A stretch of 64,000 bases of DNA, taken from assembly GCA_029204225.1 (NCBI GenBank), contig CM055097.1:45201366-45265365 (forward strand). Reading direction: 5' to 3'. The position numbers and the translations under genes are program-made. The notes under the pieces were generated by a model. That model searched no databases. It saw nothing but the letters and a program-made list of their open reading frames with translations, and was not told where the DNA came from. Source of the stretch: Diphasiastrum complanatum (taxonomy: Eukaryota > Streptophyta > Lycopodiopsida > Lycopodiales > Lycopodiaceae). Below are positions 1 to 11,966 of this stretch, one piece after another; the stretch's first letter is position 1, and each line of letters begins with the position of its first letter.

Positions 1-99
1 GTATTCAACCGAACCCCAACCACATCGGTTGTTGCAACGTAGTGACCCCACTCACTACTAACAGATCACATTTAGACCCGTAGCGACCACATCCCAACA

Positions 100-720
100 T
101 TTTTCGATATACTTTTTTTGAGTCATATTTTTCGAGCCTTTGTTAAATTTTTCGATACTCCTTTATTTTTTCGAGTCATATTTTTTGAGCCTTTGCTAAA
201 AAATTTCGATACTTCCAATACTGTTTTCGAGTTCTATTTTTTCGAGTCCTAATTTTTCGATACATTTTTTCGAGTCACTAGAAAAAATTTTGAGCCATTA
301 TTTTTCGATACATTTTTTCGAGTCACTAAAGAAAATCTTTGAGCCATTATTTTCGATACATTTTTTTTGAGCCTTCTGTTTTTCGAGTCATCTATTTTTT
401 GAGTCCCATATTTTTTTCGATACATTATTTCGAGTCATCAATTTTTTGAGTCCACTATTTTTTCGATACATTTTTTTTGAGCCTTCAATTTTTTCGATAC
501 ATTTTTTTTTATTCACCTACACAGATTTTCGATACAATTTTTTCAAGTCACCAACAAAAAAAAAAAATTCGATTTAGTTTTTCAAGTCACAAGCATAATT
601 TTTCGATACAATTATTTTGAGCCTTTTATTTTTCGAGTCCTCTTTTTCGAGTCCTCTGTTTTTCGATACTTTATTTTTTGACGTCATCATTTTTTCCGAT
701 CTAGACAATTTTTCTACCCG
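100..720. repeat. T-rich minisatellite-like array with TCGA cores
   Basis: This is about 620 bp built from three short alternating words, TTTCGATAC, TTTCGAGTC and TTTTGAGCC, each separated by runs of T. The first word occurs more than ten times, and the others occur repeatedly. Spacing is irregular at roughly 20-60 bp, so it is a degenerate array and not a clean tandem repeat. It ends about 110 bp before the ATG of a gypsy-type gag reading frame, so it may be the untranslated leader or LTR tail of that element. That link is inferred from position only. Confidence 0.75.
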
Positions 721-828
721 ATACAAAAAAAAAAAAATCTAAAAAAAACCAAAAATCTAAAAACCCTAAAAAAATCCAAAAACACCAGAAACACATACCC
801 AACACAAAAAAGCCACAACAGTACCCAA

Positions 829-1233
829 TGGACCAGCATATAGATCCTCAAATCCCAGACGATTATCCATACGAGGTAAGGTCTCCTGTAGCTGAACAAA
901 TCAGACGTCATAGATTCTACCGAATGTGGTCCCAACTCCAAGAGCCATCCACAAATCCATTCGAAAGACAAGAATCTGATAGAGCCGAGTCTTCACGAGC
1001 ATGACCCCATTTTTATGGTGCTGAACCGTCACAGGCCAAAACCAACTTTAATGGAGTTTTTGCTACCCACAGTGCTCATCATGAGAGACGTACACCCAAG
1101 CTAGATCTACCAAAGTTTGATGGTAGTTCGGACACTCAAAGATTTTTGCAAATCTTTGAGAATGCATGTGATGTGTATGGCGAAACATCTCCCGATGCTA
1201 TGGTCCAACTGTTTTCAATGACGGCTTGGGGGT
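829..1233 (+). pseudogene. Ty3/gypsy gag N-terminal fragment
   Basis: An ATG at 829 opens a frame that reads MDQHIDPQIPDDYPYEV and continues to a TGA near 1002, where a single-base change from CGA would explain the stop. The same frame then resumes and carries the typical plant gypsy gag segment around LDLPKFDGSSDTQRFLQIFE (about 1102-1160), followed by a conserved-looking AMVQLFSMTAWG. The frame ends at TGA near 1233, just where the W/L-rich core of a retrotransposon gag domain should continue. The fragment is therefore truncated, and the sequence beyond belongs to a different element. In an intact element Gag would form the virus-like particle. The upstream T-rich repeat may be its leader. 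Confidence 0.65.
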
Positions 1234-1406
1234 GAAGCTTCTAGAGTTGATTGGTTGCTTCTACTTGGTTGGGTGGTTGCTCCATAGTGTGTTTTCCATT
1301 GTGTGTTATCTTGTAAGCAGGATCTTAGGGAGCTTCCCTTATAAACATAGTGATAACTCTGGTAAGAGTTAAATCTGTGTGTGTCGATATGGTCATCACC
1401 CAGTTC

Positions 1407-1618
1407 TCATATGTAGAGGGCAAGCTTGAAAGCAATGTCATAATTGCGTCTTGATCGTCTATGACTGATCCGACAACGACCATCTATTGCAAAAAATTCC
1501 ATAAACTGGTTAATGTGACTCTGAAGAGAATCACTAGTAGACATTTTGAATGTGAAGAATTTCCTTCGTAGATGTAACTTAGTAGTTATGTCCCTCACGT
1601 CATATAGTGAGTTCAAGA
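1407..1618 (-). pseudogene. Ty1/copia gag (UBN2) fragment broken by (CT)n
   Basis: On the minus strand this reads IWDILNSLYDVRDITTKL, then LRRKFFTFKMSTSDSLQSHI and NQFMEFFAIDG. This is the middle of the UBN2-type Gag of plant copia elements (W-x2-L, then L-x5-F-x3-KM, then HI-x2-F). Immediately 5' in gag orientation, the coding sequence is replaced by a 96-bp GA tract at 1629-1724. Only about 60 residues of Gag are recognisable and no zinc knuckle follows, so this is a relic. Confidence 0.6.
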
Positions 1619-1625
1619 TGTCCCA

Positions 1626-1727
<102 letters not shown>

Positions 1728-1739
1728 CCTGTGAGCTTG

Positions 1740-2230
1740 AACACTCCTGACCATTCTAGCTTACTTCTTAGAGTTGTTTTAGAGATTTCTATTGCGCTAC
1801 TACTTATCAACATTGCGCATTAATTCACACTTTTATTTTAGCCGCTCAGAGATAACATAGAGTACGCGGCTTCAATACGCAACTTATTGTACTCATTTAC
1901 TTCTGTTTTGTTTTTATCTTGAATCAATAATATCCTTTATTGCATTCAGCTTCATCTCAGAATGTATGTGTTTTTTTAATTCTTCGCGACTAATTATTTG
2001 TCTAGCGTTTTGCGACAAATTATTTGTCTGATAATTGTCGATGCTTTATTGTTTGGCTACGTAATCACTGTAGTACTGATGATTCCAAAATTAGTTACAA
2101 TAAGATCAAACGTGATTTCTATCACTATTGTTTTGTTTGAAATTAATAGGCGTAGTCATGCTTTGTAAAAGAGTAGTTTATTCCACCAGGCACGAAAAGA
2201 TTTCTTTCTAGACACTCGAATTATTTTCAT
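1740..2230 (+). mobile_element. Copia LTR-like segment related to the LTR at 44609
   Basis: Several stretches resemble the 3' part of the copia LTR at 44609-45430 in the same order and orientation: the CGCGGCTTCA...TTGTACTC block, a TTTATTGCATTCA block, a GATTCCAAAATTAGTTAC block, and AGGCGTAGTCATGC ending near TTATTCC. Identity is moderate by eye with several indels. It is probably a related or older LTR fragment without a body. Confidence 0.45.
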
Positions 2231-3189
2231 TCGTTTCTTTTCAAGCTAGACCTATCTTCACAATACCACTTTCCGACATACAACAATCAGATCACGATCC
2301 TGTGCCCTTGAATGGTTCACAATAATAATGTACTATGTGCTGTGATCTTACTTAGATACCTACAAATTGAATAATTATCTCTACTTGAATAACTTTCACT
2401 CTCTCAGATATCTCTGATCCTAAGGAATCAAATAATTAAGATACAATGGAGTTCGCAGAGGAACTCTGAATCATGCTTGTCGCTCATCCATGAATTCATC
2501 TCTCTTCTCACTTGCATCTCTATTTCGTGAATTGTCGTTATGTATATATACAAGGAATAGTTACAATTACTGTGTGGGCAACGAGCGTGAAACAATGCAG
2601 TTACCAAAAAGTATAGAAGTGAACTATAACGTAGTGTGCGTCGGACATGGTAGAGCAAGTTGAAAGGATGGTAATGACGTGGATCTTGAACTCGAAGACT
2701 TCGAAGTTGGAGGAATTGATGATGTGGACCTCGAACTTGAAGGATTTGATGTCGATACTACTTCTGCTTCAATTGATTGATTGCACAACCGTTCGACTTT
2801 AGAGAGTAAGACCGCAATGTCGTTGTATATAGAGAGAGTACATATGTACATGGTGTACTGGTGCTCAAAAATCGAATTCGAGTGAGTCGAACTCGAGTGA
2901 CTCAAATTCAGGTGTATTGGAGTGAAGCTTAATTCCAACAACCTTCGCTACCATTTTTAGGTTATGATCTATTAGATCTAGCCACTGTCAAATTTATGGG
3001 ACATTCTGTTACATTTTTTATTTGATTCCAAAAAGCCTACTTTTAGAAGTGTCGATCGCTTGATCAAAGATTTTTTGATGAAAATCAGATTTTTGATTAT
3101 TGTGAAGTGATAGAATTTTTATAGATCTGATCTGAGATACAATTTGATTAAAAAATCTAGATCCAATCTCATTGTCTAATTGAATTGAT
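2231..3189. other. No gene recognised
   Basis: AT-rich intergenic sequence. Short minus-strand frames here have simple Ser/Thr-rich composition and no recognisable domain. The stretch at 2690-2790 repeats words such as TCGAACT/GAAGACT (Ser-Arg-Ser-Thr-rich on the minus strand), which looks like low-complexity sequence. Confidence 0.5.
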
Positions 3190-3888
3190 TCACAATGGAT
3201 GTTCCACCAATTGTCGTTAGAAGGTCACTGCGATTAGAGATACTAAAGTATAATGGGTTATCTAATCCTATTAGATTGTTCAAAATCTAGTCTGAATCAT
3301 GTGAGTTATATGGCGAACTTTTTTCTCAAGATAAACTTGAGCTATTCCAAGACGAAACATAACCTACAGATTGAGAAGTTGTTAAACAAGCCCTCATCAC
3401 AAGATTTAAACCGAGTAAATTTATGGAAGATCCTTTTCTACTTCTAAGTAAAATTAAAATGGAAAAGAGAGAGGGAGTACGAAATTATATTGAACGAGTT
3501 AAGCACCTCAGATCTGAGTGTGATCCCGATTTAATTAACGATGATGCTATGATTATGTGATTTTTAGCAGGTCTACCTAGGAGGATTAGACGCGAGCTGA
3601 AACACCATACTGAGTATATTTCTTCACAAAATGGTATGGATGATGCGATACGAGAGGAGGATGAAGATTTTGATAATGAACCAAACTGGCATATACAACA
3701 GGCAAACCACTACTACATCCACCACTATTGCATCCACGAATATTAATGCTACTGCAGAATTGATGACAAACGAGTTCGAGAAACTTGGTCAAAAGCAACA
3801 GATGCAGGTGGATAAGATGCAATCTCAATTTCATGAGAAGAAAATTGTAGTGGACTATTTCCTATCCTACCCTCATCCCAAGATTTAA
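3190..3888 (+). pseudogene. Ty3/gypsy gag relic
   Basis: Plus-strand frames carry retrotransposon gag signatures: VKQALITRFKPSKFMEDPF (about 3385-3440), then KIKMEKREGVRNYIERVKHL, then FLAGLPRRIRRELKHHTEYI near 3565-3620. Several stops and a frame change interrupt the reading. It is followed by a solo-LTR-like insertion, and the element resumes at about 4330 with the zinc knuckle and protease. This is a dead gypsy element. Confidence 0.65.
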
Positions 3889-4326
3889 GCGCACAAGCAC
3901 CAAGGAGATGAAGTTAGTCATCACACGTAGGTTCATTCTCATGAGAGTGATAACATATTCCAAATTCCAGCATGTGCACATAACCCACATGTAACACTAA
4001 GATCCTACATCCTTTAACACTAAATCCACAATGATAGAAGCTTAGCATAAGAATTAACAATCCCAATAACATCAAATCCAACACTTAGAAAACACAAAGA
4101 AAGCATGAGAGATGGAGGAAAAGAGATAGAGAGCAAGGACATTCCACATCCATTCCATAAGAAGACCAACTTCCTTGTACCCAATTTGAAATTGAATTTT
4201 GGTGGGAACTCCTATTTTATTCATTAACTCGACTTTTAGGCCCTGCGACATTAGAAGTCCCGCAAAAAAGCCTAGGTCCTTTTATTAACTTTCTAATTAA
4301 TCACATCTCTATGTGATCATCAGGTT
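3856..4326 (-). repeat. Solo-LTR-like dispersed repeat, copy 1
   Basis: This shares, in the same order, long similar blocks with 48720-49268: CTATTTCCTATCC at the left edge, a TCATGAGAG block, AACATGAGAGATGGAG, then TTTTATTCATTAACTCGAC, GGCCCTGCGACAT, and a right edge near TATGTGATCA. It splits a gypsy gag from its zinc knuckle. Copy 2 has TATAAATA on the minus strand (about 49068-49082), so the family is probably a minus-oriented LTR left after recombination. Exact ends and any target duplication are unclear. Confidence 0.55.
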
Positions 4327-4329
4327 GGA

Positions 4330-5480
4330 CTTACATACGCAGGGTGCCAAATCCCTCTCACTTAATAACCCAAAAACAGGTTATCAAGAAATATCTATAT
4401 TTTCTTTGCAATAAACATGGGTATCATGCAAAATGGTGCCCCAAAAAGAAGAAGAAACTTTCAAGTAATGTGACGACGGAAAGAAATACCCGCATGTATG
4501 CTGGAGGTCAACTTGGTTGGTATTATGCGTGCTCTTGTAATTTTACAATATTGTCTTTCAGTTCTAATCAATTGGTTAGAGTTAGAAACAAAGGACATAA
4601 ATGTGTTGCTGGATCTTGATAGAACTTATAATTCTATCAACTCTCAGCTTGTGCACAAGCTCCAAGTGCCCACCATGGCTAGTGACCATCGATACATAGT
4701 CCACTTAGCTACAGGGACCCAGAAGTTTGAGATGCCAAGTCTCCAATCTAGAGCTTTGGATGCAAGACGATGTTGAGTGGATCACCTTCGATGTCATGAA
4801 TCTTGATTGCATAAATATAATTCTTGGATACAAATGGTTCTATAGTAAATTGGATAGCTTGCCTATAGATTTTAAAAATCATTCATTGGTATTTGAAGAT
4901 GTAAATGATAATAATGTCTCTATTTCTAGAAAGGCCGATGTATTTCCATCACCTATGATCTCATCAGCTGAATTAATTGAAGGATTTTGCCTATGAATTG
5001 GTTTATCTTATTTTAAAGTCTAGATTACATTGTGATTTTGTAATTAATTTTGATGCAAATGGGCTTTTTAATTGTAAAATAAAAAATTCTCATCAAGAAG
5101 AACAAATAATGTGAGATTTAAAACAAGAATTTAATGATATTTTTCCAAAGGAACTCTCACGTTGTTTATCACTCGTCCAGTCTGTAGATCATAAAATTGA
5201 ACTAATGCCTTATCGCCACCCTATTTTCTGACAACCATGTAGGTTTTGTTAGAGGGAAGAGGAGGAAGTGGCTAGGCAAATTGAGGAGTGTTTGTCGTAG
5301 TGTTCCTTGATGATATTTTACTTTGTAGTAGAATATTAAAGGAGCACATAAAACATCTCCATATCGTCTTAAGAATATCAAGACGAGATGAGCTTTATAT
5401 AAAAGAATCTAAGTGTGAATTCTTTTGATTACCACTGAGGGGATTTAGACTAATAAGCAAAAAGTAAAGACTTTTATGGA
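4330..5480 (+). pseudogene. Ty3/gypsy zinc knuckle, protease and RT relic
   Basis: In order on the plus strand: a CCHC-like knuckle at about 4400-4440 (YFLCNKHGYHAKWCP, first Cys replaced by Tyr); an aspartic-protease-like stretch at 4590-4680 where LLDSGAT is degraded to LLDLDRT, followed by LVHKLQVPTMASDHRYIVHL; and the protease end IILGYKWFY near 4818. An RT start follows at 5136-5225 (IFPKELSRCLSL, VDHKIELMPYRHPIF). Near 5300-5410 the RT catalytic region appears as [12 protein letters not shown] and [12 protein letters not shown]. Many stops and frame changes are present, and part of the RT palm is missing, so the element is non-functional. Confidence 0.7.
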
Positions 5481-8400
5481 ATGGCTAGTTTCTTAAAATC
5501 CTGCATGAACTAAAACTTGGGATTTACCATGTTCTTCCGAAATTTTATTGCAGAGTGTGCCTGTGTAGTTGTTCAACTCATGTAATTAAGTTTTTATTTG
5601 ATATACACTTGGAAAGCATGGTACATCAGTGTGTGATTTGCTGATTTATGCATCATTCAGAAGAGTTAAAATGGCATGGATTTGCCCTAACATCTGCACA
5701 TATGTCTGCACCAAGCCTTTTAGCTATGTTGTGAGTATATACAGTTAAATTTCATATGTGTTGTTATGTTTTTACTGAAAATGATATGATCCAATAACAT
5801 GTATATTTATCACCGTGATACGAGCCCTGATATAGGGATATTAGGCTTTGGCCTATTTTTTCAAAAACTTTGTACAATATGGAAAAATTGGACTATGATT
5901 TATAAATGCTAGTGATGTTAAGTTGTATGACTTGTTTTGTACATGGATTAGAATTGACATTAAGCTATGACACATGTCTTCCCCACTGTACTGATTTGTG
6001 CGGTTTTGTGTTGTGGGATGGTGGTAGGTACCAACTGGGTTTCTTGAAATAGGTTATGCTATATGGGAATTTTTTAAGTATTGTATGGACTTTTCAGTTT
6101 TATTTTACCTTGTTGAATTATCAGTAAAGACTTCAAAGGGTTTAGTCTTGCTTTGTCAAGGAGAACCATGTGATGGTTTGTTACGTGGATTAGTCAATGA
6201 CATCATCTCAATTTTTTATTGAATTCAATTTTATAAAGCAAATGATATTTATTTGGAATTAGAGAAGAATTACTTAAACATTTCTCCGTTAGACAAAAGC
6301 CTAAACAAGGGTGTTATGTTCTGTATGTGTAGTTTGCGTGTTGTTTATTCATAGTATAAATTTAGTTATTTGATTGATGTAAGTTTTATATTATTTAAAT
6401 TTAACATGTGTTATTTTTGTTGAAATTATTGGAGTGTTTATACTAGACATAGATGCAAACAAGAACTAAGTGAATTTTTCAATTTTCATTAAGATGAATT
6501 CATTAATCCATTGTCACAAAAATGGCAAAACATTGTTTTAAAATGTTATTAGTTTATTGCGTATAAATAAAGTCATGTATTTTCAATATATCAAATCATT
6601 ACAGAAAATCTACGTAATTTAGGTAATTAGTTGCTATATTTTGACTGTAATCAGAGTATTCTATGGTTGTCTTTACTCTTAGACAATATCATGTTGAATA
6701 CTCAACAAGATGACACTCTTGGTGCGCAAAATGTGAACTTTGATACATGTAAATAATCTCTTGGTTTTTTGTAAGCAAACACCGATCCATGCTTTTCCAA
6801 GAGATAGTTCCCCCTGATATATTTGTTTTGTTTCTTTTTCTGTATTGTAAGATTGCTTCATAGGATTTTCAAAATAAATAAATGATAATTTCGAGGTTTC
6901 ATTCAACAATCAAACCTCTGTATTTCATGGACTATGTGCACAATTGTTGAGATTTCTAAACCAACAACATCGAGTTTCTAAACTGATTGAATATTGGGTG
7001 CAACAATTTTTTGTACATCAGATCGTACCATTTCTATCCAAAGGTTAAAAAAGATATATGCTCATGAGGTTGTTTCGTATCTGAGGAGGGGGGCATGTCA
7101 TGGCTCAGTTATGGCATTTACCAATTATTATCAACTTTTCAATGATCAGTGCCTATGCTTTATTGCATTCCCGAAGTTACTTATGTGTATTATAGATATA
7201 TTTACGTTATAAACTGGTTTGATGTTTGAAGGCAATACTGATGTAAGGTAAAGCATTTACCAAGAATGTTCGATGAGCTAATTATACTCAAAGAAATCTT
7301 AATTTAAAAGGCATTATGTCTTATGGGACAAAGTTCTTAAACTCATTCAACCCTTTCCAAAACCATAAGGCATAGCCTTTGCTTTGAGACATTGAGGAAA
7401 CACTATCGGCTCTAGACCTAAATCTGACTTTTCACAAAGTGATATTGGCTGAATATAGACCATCATGGATTACTCATATGTCGAGTACTATAAAAAATGA
7501 GCCATCAATTTCGGTTAACTCTTCTACAAGGCAATGATTGTAGATTTAAGGCTAAAGTCAGATTTCCAAAGTGGATAATTCAAGCTATGAAGGTCATAGT
7601 AACACTTCTGAAGGGCGCCTTTTCTAAATCGATTTAACAACACCAACTTCCCAGCCATTAGCCAGACTGTAGCTCTTCATTGACTTTCAACCCATCAAAA
7701 TGGCAGAAGGGCAACGTAATTGTCATTTGGGCTCATAGTAGACAGGTGGCACATTTTCATTGGATCTGACCACAGATGTTTAAACACATATTAGTTTGGG
7801 CCTTTCAATTGAAAAGCCCAAACTTCAGGTAGCAGGCAGGCATGCTACCCTGGAGCAGGCAGCCTTCAATGCACCTCGTTGCAGGGCGGCTTGGTGCATG
7901 AAGGCTGCATGCTACAGCCAGCTACCTAGTCCATATAATGTATTTATCATTTTGATTATGGTGGCTCTATCTAAATTGATCCATCCTTCAGTTCGATGCT
8001 ACAAGCTAAAGTGACCCTACAGAGCTATTTGGACCTTCTTTAGCATGTCAATCCTAAATCAACCCTCAGTCCACGCATTCCTGCTTCGATCCTTTCAAAA
8101 TCGACCCACAAAAGAGCGCAGATGCATCTATTACCACCCTGGATTGATTGACTGCCTATTTCTATTCTTTGACGACCCACAATGCATGATACCTTTGTCG
8201 ATCTTATTCGATCCATTGAATGATCCCTCAACAGATTATCCACAACCTTCTAAGTCCGCAGCCCAATTCATAACGATCAATTACAACCATGTCTGCATAA
8301 ATCCAGCATATAGCAATCAGTGAGAGATTTTGAGTATGATAGAGGATTCAAATTCTACAGATCGACCCACAGATGAATAGTCAACTAAACCGACTCTGGG

Positions 8401-9080
8401 CGTAACTATTACAACCCATGCTCAGTATATTGATTTTTGCAGGTGCAATAATCAGGGCATCTGTGGCAGCGCAACCTTGAAATCTTGACCTACATATCAT
8501 TCTGACCTGAATCGAACTAGAGCTATCTGGACCCTATGTCGATCCACCTATGCCGATCTTCTATAGTTACTGGCAGATCAACCCAGCATGCCACATCTTA
8601 TTTTGAGCTGCACTTACAGTCAGCTATCTTCACCAATGACAGTTCATCCTACCATCAAAACATTTTAAAGGGTGTACTTCAATAATGTAATGAAACCTTG
8701 TTCCACGCTTCTTGGCAATCTATAGCCAACAACTGGATTGGAGCGCAGTTGTTTTTTCTTGTAGTCTACATCACTAGCGCCTTCAACTCCTACATCTGGC
8801 AACATGCTATTGGCTTTGGAATAGTCATTCATACATTGACTCTTATCTTCTACAGCAGTTACGAGGGTCTCTCTCTACGAACGTTTCTCTCTGGCTATAT
8901 GAGCAAGACCATTTTCATTCAATAGCATTCCATTTCCTATTCCTTTTATTTTTGTCTGCAAGAGAGGAAGAGCAGGGGCTTCTGTGTCTCTGTTGGCTCT
9001 AAGTTAATTCTTAGTTCTTATTCTCCCTTGTTGGCTCAAAGTTAATTCTAAGTTCTTCTCCCTTCTTCCTAGCAGAGAAG
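5481..9080. other. No gene recognised (3.6 kb)
   Basis: AT-rich sequence with only short, low-similarity frames (for example at 6994-7212 and 8045-8323). I see no conserved domain, no convincing exon pair and no repeat family shared with the rest of the window. Decayed transposon sequence is likely but not demonstrable by eye. Confidence 0.5.
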
Positions 9081-9088
9081 AAGACGAT

Positions 9089-9285
9089 TATCATTGTATT
9101 GATCTGCAGATATTGCCACACTACACCCATTAACCCTAATCCACAAACATAGAAACTCGCCCTTCTCTCTCCTCTTCTCTCTCAAAAAAAAGCATAAAAA
9201 CAATTATTCCCAATAAACCTCAAATCTAATTGTTTGTGGATTAGGGTTAATGGGTGTAGTGTGGCAATATCTACAATGAATGATA
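9089..9285. repeat. Long inverted repeat / hairpin with 42-bp perfect arms
   Basis: Arm 9108-9149 is the exact reverse complement of 9231-9272, with an 81-nt spacer that is pyrimidine-rich then A-rich. The pairing continues imperfectly outward, with TATCATT-type sequence at 9089 matching the complement near 9285. A transcript would fold into one long stem. This could be a foldback MITE-type element or a precursor-like hairpin. No target duplication is obvious. Confidence 0.85.
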
Positions 9286-9289
9286 TTGT

Positions 9290-10090
9290 ACATAGATTTG
9301 CTCAGTAAGATTCATGCTGAAGCATACATCTGATTGATTTATACTAGTACAATTATGTTTTTCTGTCACAGTGTGTGGGAGGGATCATTGATTATTCGAG
9401 TCATTTGCATGAGTGCTTAACTACTGAGATGGAACGAAAGGAATCATAACATGGGAAACCTATGATAAATCAGAATGTTTGTGTAGTCGATTGTCGAATC
9501 AACTCAGGCCAGCAGTGATCGTACACAGGTAGGCTGTGTGTGAAGGACAAATGTATTGGAGCCATCATTGTATTTATCCTAAACCTGATTGATTACTTGT
9601 CCTTGTTTCTGGTGGTTCTGGCTGTCTCATTTAAATGTCCGTCGACAAGCAGTCTTTCTCATTTTCATTCCACCATTCCACTGCTGTACTTCACTGTTAT
9701 ACCCTTATTTTCATTATAATCAAAAATTTCTTCTCTAGTGTGCTCTCTTTTGGGAACAATATCTTTTATACTGCATAATTAGTGAATTATGTAATAAGCA
9801 GGGTATGACACCTATTAGCTTTTTATAGAGAGTAATGTCCTTGAAAGATCTTTCATTATCTCTTAGATTCCATAGGTGTAAAAATAAATTAGCATTCATC
9901 CATATTGAAACCTTTTGAGAATAGAGTTACCATAATTCTCTTGACAAGTAAAAGTGGATTTTGAAATCCCACTCACTTCTATTCCTAAGATATAGTTCAA
10001 TGAAAAAAATATTTTTTATCAAAATAAAGAGAAATAATAAATCCAAGAGTGGCAGCAAGCAAAGATCCAACTTCATTATGGAAGGGTGAA
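9290..10090. other. No gene recognised
   Basis: AT-rich sequence between the hairpin and the unknown reading frames at 10.1 kb. No domain or repeat is recognised. Confidence 0.5.
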
Positions 10091-10110
10091 CTTCCTTACA
10101 TGAAGTTTAC

Positions 10111-11966
10111 ATGAACAATTCTCAAGTTCAAGTTCAATGTTTGTATTGTGGTGAGTTTGTTCAATGTGCAAGTGAATGCTTTATGAGGCACAGAGGAACA
10201 ACTATTGGTTGTGGTAATCAAAGCAATAACACTAATGTTGTTAGTGATGACACTACAAAGGATGGTGGTGATTTGATTTGCTTTGATGGAGACATGCTTA
10301 GCCTTGGAGGTAACATGTCTAGCCTTGCCTCTTGTGCTGATTCTTTTGATCCAAGTTGGATGAATTCCTTTGGTAGGATCAAAGATGTCATTCTTGTAGA
10401 AAGAAATGGTGTTTGTCTTAGAAGGGTGTACTTCAAGCACACATGGCAAAACAAGCAAGGTAAATGCTCAAGGTATGGATGATCACGAAGAAGAGTTCTA
10501 TGTAGACTCTTGGTTTGATCTTGTTTTAGCTCAAGATGTTAAGCAAGGTGTGCTTTATGATGTTCATCTTTTTCATATTGGAAAGGTTCATTAATGCTAG
10601 AGAGGGATTAACTCTAATGTGGTTGCATGGAAGAGATGATGGATCTATTCTAGGTTCTTTATTATGTCATGATACTAGTCTAGAGGATGTGTCGTTAGTA
10701 TGTTATTATGGCAAAGGGGATGTATTGAGTTGTGAAAAGACTAAAGAGGATGTATCTTTGGTATGTGATTGTTGCAAAGGAAATAACAAGTTTATTTTGG
10801 AATGGCAATCCAAAGACAAAGTGCATGTGTCAGAGGGAAAGAGCCAAGAAACACAAAGGAAAAAAAAATTCATGACATGATAGTGATTATCTTTGGAACA
10901 AGTTTCTAAACATTTATAGCACAAGAGAGAACCAATTCTCAAGCTCAAGCATACTTTTATATGGGGTGAGAAAAAGTAGGAAATTGTTTGTGTTTGTGTA
11001 TTTGTCTTAGTTTGGTGAGGATATTGTTTGTGCTAAGTATGTCTTGAATTGTTTTCCAAGAGAAGCCTTAATGGGAAAGATATCACGTGTTTCATATTTC
11101 GAAAAAATATTGAGTATAGAGTTTTGGAGTGACTTTGTTAGTCCTTGCTATGTACACAATCATTTTTTATGATGTATCTAGTGAGGATGTGCAACTACAA
11201 AAGATGTTTTGTAGTTTGTGATGAAAAAAAGTAAGGAAAATAGGTGTGTATTCCTAGAAAAGAAAAGTGTTATTGTTTTTAGAGATGTTATCCTTGGTGA
11301 GGGATTTACTCATAAGAGGAGAGAAAATGAGATGAGTGAAAATGGGAGTGAAAAAAAGAGGGAAGATTTCGTAGAGTCAAAGTCCTGAGGTTGTTGATCA
11401 TGTATATGTTAATGAGGTTGAATCATTAACATATCCAACAACTAATGTAAGAAGTGCACATAGGGAAAGCAAAGAATTGTTTTCTACTAATCTTTGGGTG
11501 GTGGCTTCTATTCTTAAGTATTCTACTCTTGGTAGATGTTTCGTGGATCTTGGTGTGGACCAAGAAAATGAAGACCTTATCATGGATCTTGGTGGTCACC
11601 AAGAATGCAAGGACCTAATCAACAAAGGTTTGAAAAGGCTCAAGCTAGCATTCAAGAGGTGTTACGCAAGGCATTTTGGTGATCTATTTACTCGTGGAAA
11701 CTCATGTACTCTCATGTTCATGTGGAATGAACATTGTCTCTATTTTATGCATGATGGTGATCATGGTATCTCTTCATTGGTTTGTAAGTTTGAAGGGGAA
11801 CACATTATCCTTACATATTCATGATATTTTAGAAACAAAGATCTATAAAAATCAACATTATACTTTTGCTTTTGATGATAAAGAAAAGAATCTAAGATCT
11901 ATCCTTCAAAAGTTTAAGATGGTTGCTTTTATTTATTTTTGGAGGCTAATTGTGAGCTTTATATAG
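10111..11966 (+). pseudogene. Unrecognised, transposon-like reading frames
   Basis: A series of plus-strand frames (10111-10482, 10536-10880, 11477-11824, 11676-11966) lies within 1.9 kb with stops and frame changes between them. The first begins MNNSQVQVQCLYCGEFVQCA, a Cys-x2-Cys stretch that could be a broken zinc knuckle. A later part reads EEFYVDSWFDLVLAQDVKQG, and another has the related phrases FVDLGVDQENEDLIMDLGGHQECKDLI split over adjacent codons. The composition looks protein-like, not random, but I do not recognise the family. It is probably a decayed retroelement gag region or a lineage-specific repeat protein. Confidence 0.3.

Noticed and set aside
9121-9260. TAACCCTAAT / ATTAGGGTTAA as telomeric repeat
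   Set aside because: Only single occurrences inside the hairpin arms, with no tandem TTTAGGG array.
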